A stretch of DNA of 36,601 nt, from assembly GCA_902772965.1 (NCBI GenBank), contig CACYCT010000186.1, positions 1 through 36,601 of the forward strand, in the 5' to 3' direction. The translations under genes were made by a program, and so were the position numbers. A model generated the notes under the pieces. The model did not search any database, was not told the origin of the DNA, and saw nothing but the letters and a program-made list of their open reading frames with translations. Source of the DNA: an uncultured Bacteroidales bacterium. GTDB lineage: Bacteria > Bacteroidota > Bacteroidia > Bacteroidales > Muribaculaceae. Positions 33,956 through 36,601 of this stretch are shown one piece after another; position 1 is the stretch's first letter; each line of letters begins with the position of its first letter.

Positions 33956-33972
33956 AATTCTAAAATTTACCG

Positions 33973-33980
33973 CAAATGTA
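33973..33980 (-). promoter_or_regulatory. -7 element of the DUF1294 gene
   Basis: The minus strand reads TACATTTG, 17 bases before the ATG at 33955; the predicted leader is about 12 bases. A TTTTG lies 24 bases upstream, off the usual spacing. Confidence 0.5.
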
Positions 33981-34026
33981 GCGCAAAAGTCCGGATAATC
34001 GGTTCAAAAGTGTGTTTTTCTTTAAA

Positions 34027-34074
34027 TTTCCGATGAAAACAAACGTTTTTATCGTGGGAATAACACATCGGAAA
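34027..34074. repeat. Perfect 9-bp inverted repeat with nested small repeat
   Basis: TTTCCGATG (34027-34035) and CATCGGAAA (34066-34074) are exact reverse complements around a 30-base loop. The loop itself contains AAAAC/GTTTT (34036-34040 and 34045-34049). It lies in non-coding sequence between the DUF1294 promoter and the next plus-strand promoter. Confidence 0.5.
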
Positions 34075-34093
34075 CTCTTTTTCCCGCTTTTTG

Positions 34094-34125
34094 TTGGGAA
34101 AATTGAAAGAATTTGTTTAATTTTG
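34094..34125 (+). promoter_or_regulatory. Promoter of the 48-residue gene
   Basis: TTG (34094-34096), 21-base spacer, TAATTTTG (34118-34125), leading to a leader of about 85 bases. Confidence 0.68.
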
Positions 34126-34158
34126 CACAGAACACGAACCTCGTTACACGGTATCATC

Positions 34159-34201
34159 GGGTTCAGCCGTCTGTGAGGTATGAGAAACACGTTATGAACC
34201 C
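34159..34201 (+). promoter_or_regulatory. Possible leader hairpin before the 48-residue gene
   Basis: GGGTTCA (34159-34165) pairs with TGAACCC (34195-34201), with further short pairing inside (for example GTG with CAC). It ends 13 bases before the ATG, a position suitable for translation control. Confidence 0.35.
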
Positions 34202-34214
34202 ACCTTGAAATACT

Positions 34215-34361
34215 ATGGGATACATCATCATATTCAGTGTTTTGTACATTGTGGTCTGCGAAGGAATTTGCAGACTTCTGGATTTGGAGGATTTTGACAA
34301 GAAGGCCTGGGTATACGCCATTGTCGGTGTTGTCGGCGGCGCTATCGTTAAAGCCTTATAG
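34215..34361 (+). CDS. 48-residue membrane microprotein
   Basis: The ORF reads ATG at 34215 to TAG at 34359-34361. It has a hydrophobic helix at residues 3-18 (IIIFSVLYIVV), a short charged linker (RLLDLEDFDKK, about 20-30) and a second hydrophobic helix (AWVYAIVGVVGGAIVKAL, 31-48) with a GG pair. I do not recognise a family. The evidence that it is real is the promoter upstream, the clean two-helix design and the absence of any overlapping better gene. A small inner-membrane protein is likely; any role is unknown. Confidence 0.5.
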   Translation: MGYIIIFSVLYIVVCEGICRLLDLEDFDKKAWVYAIVGVVGGAIVKAL

Positions 34362-34440
34362 GCATAATCACTTTCTGAATACGGAGATTTTCTGGTTCTA
34401 TAACGAATCGTATGGGTAATTAAAGGGTTGTCGGGAAAGC

Positions 34441-34542
34441 GCAGGAGGCACGGTGCGCATCACATTTGTCATCGACGAGCAGGGCACGGTCACGCACATC
34501 ATCGACAAGGTCAACAATAAAGATGCCGCCATCTGCTACTGA
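34441..34542 (+). pseudogene. 3' remnant of a Bcp-type peroxiredoxin gene
   Basis: In frame from 34441 to the TGA at 34540-34542 the translation reads GGTVRITFVIDEQGTVTHII, then DKVNNKDAA. This matches the C-terminal strand and helix region of Bcp/PrxQ thiol peroxidases (typical wording R-x-T-F-V-I-D-x-x-G, then D-K-V-x-T-K-D-H-A). The catalytic N-terminal part is absent, the frame has a stop at 34417-34419, and the C-terminus is short. It is a dead fragment, not a gene. Its last seven bases overlap the end of the convergent transferase gene. It marks a past deletion or rearrangement point. Confidence 0.65.
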
Positions 34543-36311
34543 CCCTGCTGCAATAGCCGGTCGTAGTCATAGGTCTTGCGGACGATGCGCCGCGGCGGGC
34601 GGTAGTCGTCAGAGTGGATGTCGAGCCACGGGCGATAATAGGGCGAGGTGATGCCGCCCAGCCCCAACAGCAGCTGCGACAGGTTGTCGGTCGTACCCGG
34701 GCGCGAAGCGGCCTGGCGCAGTCGCTGGACCACATCGGCATGCGCGGTCATGAATGCCGGCGATATCCACACCACCATGGGCACCTCGTGCTGGTAGCGC
34801 ACCATCAACTCGGGGTGCTCGCGGTCGTCGCGCCGGCCCTGACTGTCGCGGTAGTCATAGACCTCATCGCCATGGTCTGACACACAGACCACCACAGCCT
34901 GCCGATGGGCAAACAAGTCGAACACCTCGCCCAGCACCGCATCGTTGTAGCGCGTGGCATTGTCATAGTGAGCAATCTTGTCGATAGCATCAGCATCGAG
35001 AAATGGCTCATGACGATTAACATAGTCTCGAGCCGAGAACCGCAGCCACTGGGCTGTGTGCGGATAGCGCCGCTCGGCTCTGATGTGCTGACCCCGCAGG
35101 TGCAGCACCACCAACTGATGTGCCGCGTCGCGCCGCTGACGGGCATAGTCGCTCACCAACTCGCCATCAAACTCAAAGTTCTGGTCGTTAATGCGGTCAT
35201 AGCACAGGTTCATGACCTGCCGATGGTAAAACAGTCCGTTGAGTCCCCGCGTCTCTCGAGTGTCGTGCAGAAATTCGCGCTGGTTGTCCCACATGTCCAC
35301 ATGATAGCCCGCATGCTTGAAAATAGCCATCACCAGCGGACTGTCGCACCACTGCTGCCCCTGAGCCTCGTTGCTGGTGCTGAGCATCGACCGCAGGGCC
35401 ATGTTGGTGTAGTGGTAGGGTGCAACCATGTCGCGCATCACCACCAGTCGTCCGGCCTCGTACTCGGCCTGCTGGCGCGGCGTAGTGGGCAGATGATAGC
35501 CATAGATGCCGGCATGGGCCTTGATGTAACTCTCGCCGATGACCAGCACCAGCGCCAGCGAGTCGCCCTGGAGGGGCGCAGAGGGCTGGGCGTAGACCCG
35601 CTCGGTGGCCTTTACCACCCTCATGACCTGGTTGTCGACCTGAGCCATCGCTTGGCGGCACAGCAGCACATTGGTCACGGCATCGACCCCAAAGTTCTCA
35701 TAGCGACTGACAGGGCTATGCTTGCTGGGCCATAAGCCTACTGTCCACACGGCCTCGCACAGCACCAGCGGAATGACAGGCAATGCCACCGAAGCCCCCC
35801 ACCGGCTCACCTGATGTGCCCGGCGGCACCATCGTGCGCTGGCCCACGCATACGCCCCAATGGCCAACACAAACACACCAACGAACAGCAGTCCGGCTCG
35901 CGACAGAACGTAGGTCTGCAGATATTCGGTGGCCTCGCTACGGTTGGTCTCGGCAATTACTGTTGCAATCTCGGGGGTGAGCCGTGTTCCATAGTGATAA
36001 CGGACAAACATGCCGACAGCCAGCACAACCATGGCGGCCAGCGCCAGCAGCCAGCACAACCACCGACGCCGAGACACCGTGGCAACGAGCGAGACGGCCC
36101 AAGCCACCACAACCGAAAAACACACATTGCGCACAACGATGTGCAGCAGTCCCAGCGCATAGGCCGTGGTGAGAAACTCAAATTCGGACAGTCGCCACAC
36201 GTCCAGCATCCCCTGAAACGCCATCGCCAGCCAGCACAACACAAACAGCGGCCATTGAGCCGCCACTGGCCGCAATAGCCACCTCATGCCCTGTGTGATG
36301 CGTCGAATCAT
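34536..36311 (-). CDS. Phosphoethanolamine transferase-like membrane sulfatase-fold enzyme
   Basis: 591 residues. The N-terminal part (about 18-195) has five membrane helices; the periplasmic alkaline-phosphatase-like domain begins about 240. The metal/active-site order of EptA/EptC enzymes is kept: Glu260 in VIGESYIKAHAGIYGY, a candidate nucleophile Thr302 in YHYTNMALRSMLS (42 residues later, close to the 39-40 spacing in EptA and MCR), and the Asp-His pair in CVSDHGDE. Such enzymes move phosphoethanolamine from phosphatidylethanolamine to lipid A or core sugars in the inner membrane, weakening cationic peptide binding. The sugar target is not known. A promoter abuts the ATG. It overlaps the peroxiredoxin remnant at its 3' end. 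Confidence 0.82.
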   Translation of the reverse strand: MIRRITQGMRWLLRPVAAQWPLFVLCWLAMAFQGMLDVWRLSEFEFLTTAYALGLLHIVVRNVCFSVVVAWAVSLVATVSRRRWLCWLLALAAMVVLAVGMFVRYHYGTRLTPEIATVIAETNRSEATEYLQTYVLSRAGLLFVGVFVLAIGAYAWASARWCRRAHQVSRWGASVALPVIPLVLCEAVWTVGLWPSKHSPVSRYENFGVDAVTNVLLCRQAMAQVDNQVMRVVKATERVYAQPSAPLQGDSLALVLVIGESYIKAHAGIYGYHLPTTPRQQAEYEAGRLVVMRDMVAPYHYTNMALRSMLSTSNEAQGQQWCDSPLVMAIFKHAGYHVDMWDNQREFLHDTRETRGLNGLFYHRQVMNLCYDRINDQNFEFDGELVSDYARQRRDAAHQLVVLHLRGQHIRAERRYPHTAQWLRFSARDYVNRHEPFLDADAIDKIAHYDNATRYNDAVLGEVFDLFAHRQAVVVCVSDHGDEVYDYRDSQGRRDDREHPELMVRYQHEVPMVVWISPAFMTAHADVVQRLRQAASRPGTTDNLSQLLLGLGGITSPYYRPWLDIHSDDYRPPRRIVRKTYDYDRLLQQGQ

Positions 36312-36315
36312 GCCG

Positions 36316-36323
36316 CAAATTTA
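36316..36323 (-). promoter_or_regulatory. -7 element abutting the transferase start
   Basis: The minus strand reads TAAATTTG, four bases, then ATG at 36311. No good -33 element is visible. A leaderless mRNA is predicted. Confidence 0.55.
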
Positions 36324-36470
36324 CTATTTTTTCTTCAACCGGCACTCCGCCGCCTCTAACGGCAGTAAATTTAAACCAAACTCAGGTATTGATCAGAGTT
36401 ATCGACTTCTCTTTCTTTTGGTAGGCAATCGTATCTCTATTTATCGTTTTTTATGCTTACTTTTTGCTTT

Positions 36471-36495
36471 CAAATTCGCTAAAAATGCGAATTTG
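36471..36495. repeat. Perfect 9-bp inverted repeat upstream of the outward promoter
   Basis: CAAATTCGC (36471-36479) and GCGAATTTG (36487-36495) flank a 7-base spacer TAAAAAT. There is no T-run after it, so it looks more like an operator than a terminator. It lies about 43 bases upstream of the next -33 element. Confidence 0.45.
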
Positions 36496-36537
36496 AGGAT
36501 AAATTTCTATCTAAAATACCGCGATTTGAAGAAAAAG

Positions 36538-36569
36538 TTTGGTTGAACAAAATAAAAAGAGTATTTTTG
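36538..36569 (+). promoter_or_regulatory. Promoter for a gene beyond the window
   Basis: TTTG (36538-36541), 20-base spacer, TATTTTTG (36562-36569). Both elements and the spacing are ideal; the gene it serves lies to the right of the window. Confidence 0.7.
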
Positions 36570-36601
36570 CAACAAATTTAGGTTGGTATTCATAAAATAA
36601 A

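Larger units (their letters stand above)
36312..36601. other. Non-coding end region with outward promoter
   Basis: No convincing gene was found here. The region contains the minus-strand promoter of the transferase gene, a 9-bp inverted repeat and a plus-strand promoter pointing out of the window. It is AT-rich compared with the coding sequence to its left. Confidence 0.6.

Noticed and set aside
34237..34419. 60-residue ORF in another frame over the microprotein
   Set aside because: It has no regular composition or promoter of its own and overlaps the 48-residue ORF, which has a better hydrophobic design.
36286..36546. 86-residue plus-strand ORF in the terminal gap
   Set aside because: It starts inside the divergent transferase gene, runs through its promoter and the inverted repeat, and is AT-rich without a family pattern.
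1..36601. Mobile element, CRISPR array, tRNA or rRNA
   Set aside because: No transposase or integrase, no regularly spaced repeats, and no cloverleaf or rRNA-like sequence was found on either strand.

Overview
This window looks like a chromosomal segment of a Bacteroidales bacterium. It is fairly GC-rich, and a Muribaculaceae-like gut lineage is possible, but the family is only a guess. The evidence is that almost every transcription unit starts behind a Bacteroidetes-type promoter (TAnnTTTG, often with a TTTG/TTG about 20 bases upstream), Shine-Dalgarno sites are largely absent, and the gene content fits: RodA, gamma-alpha-fused KorA with KorB, EtfBA plus acyl-CoA dehydrogenase, DPP IV, a BspA-like leucine-rich-repeat protein and a FatA-like thioesterase. 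No tRNA, rRNA, CRISPR array, insertion sequence or phage gene was seen.

Layout. 1-1.8 kb: the end of rodA, a DUF695 gene and a secreted unknown, closed by a terminator facing fabG. 1.9-4.0 kb, minus strand: fabG and a secreted SGNH hydrolase. 4.2-10.9 kb, plus strand: an energy-metabolism block, korA-korB and then etfB-etfA-acyl-CoA dehydrogenase, each unit ending in a strong terminator. These enzymes link 2-oxoacid oxidation and acyl-CoA oxidation to ferredoxin and flavoprotein electron pools. 11.0-11.5 kb: a YccF membrane protein. 11.5-18.4 kb, minus strand: a run of five genes (LRR protein, secreted unknown, small lipoprotein, DPP IV, dGTPase).

18.5-22.6 kb, plus strand: the most unusual part of the window. 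A TPR protein with C-terminal OB-like domains, a protein kinase fused to a Cdc48/FtsH-like AAA+ ATPase, and a YbjN-like small protein form a compact three-gene module. It has two canonical promoters and a terminator. It looks like a phospho-regulated remodelling or conflict-type system whose function is not evident from sequence.

22.6-32.4 kb: a cysteine-less thioredoxin-like secreted protein (minus strand), then a long plus-strand run: acyl-ACP thioesterase, LMW phosphotyrosine phosphatase, GH20 hexosaminidase, polytopic membrane protein, ispE, grpE, dnaJ and an RluA-type pseudouridine synthase. 32.4-34.0 kb, minus strand: free methionine sulfoxide reductase, an iron-sulfur-type flavoprotein and a DUF1294 membrane protein.

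34.0-36.6 kb: a disturbed-looking end. It holds inverted repeats, a 48-residue membrane microprotein with its own promoter, a 3' remnant of a Bcp-type peroxiredoxin gene, an intact phosphoethanolamine-transferase-like gene, and a promoter that fires out of the window.
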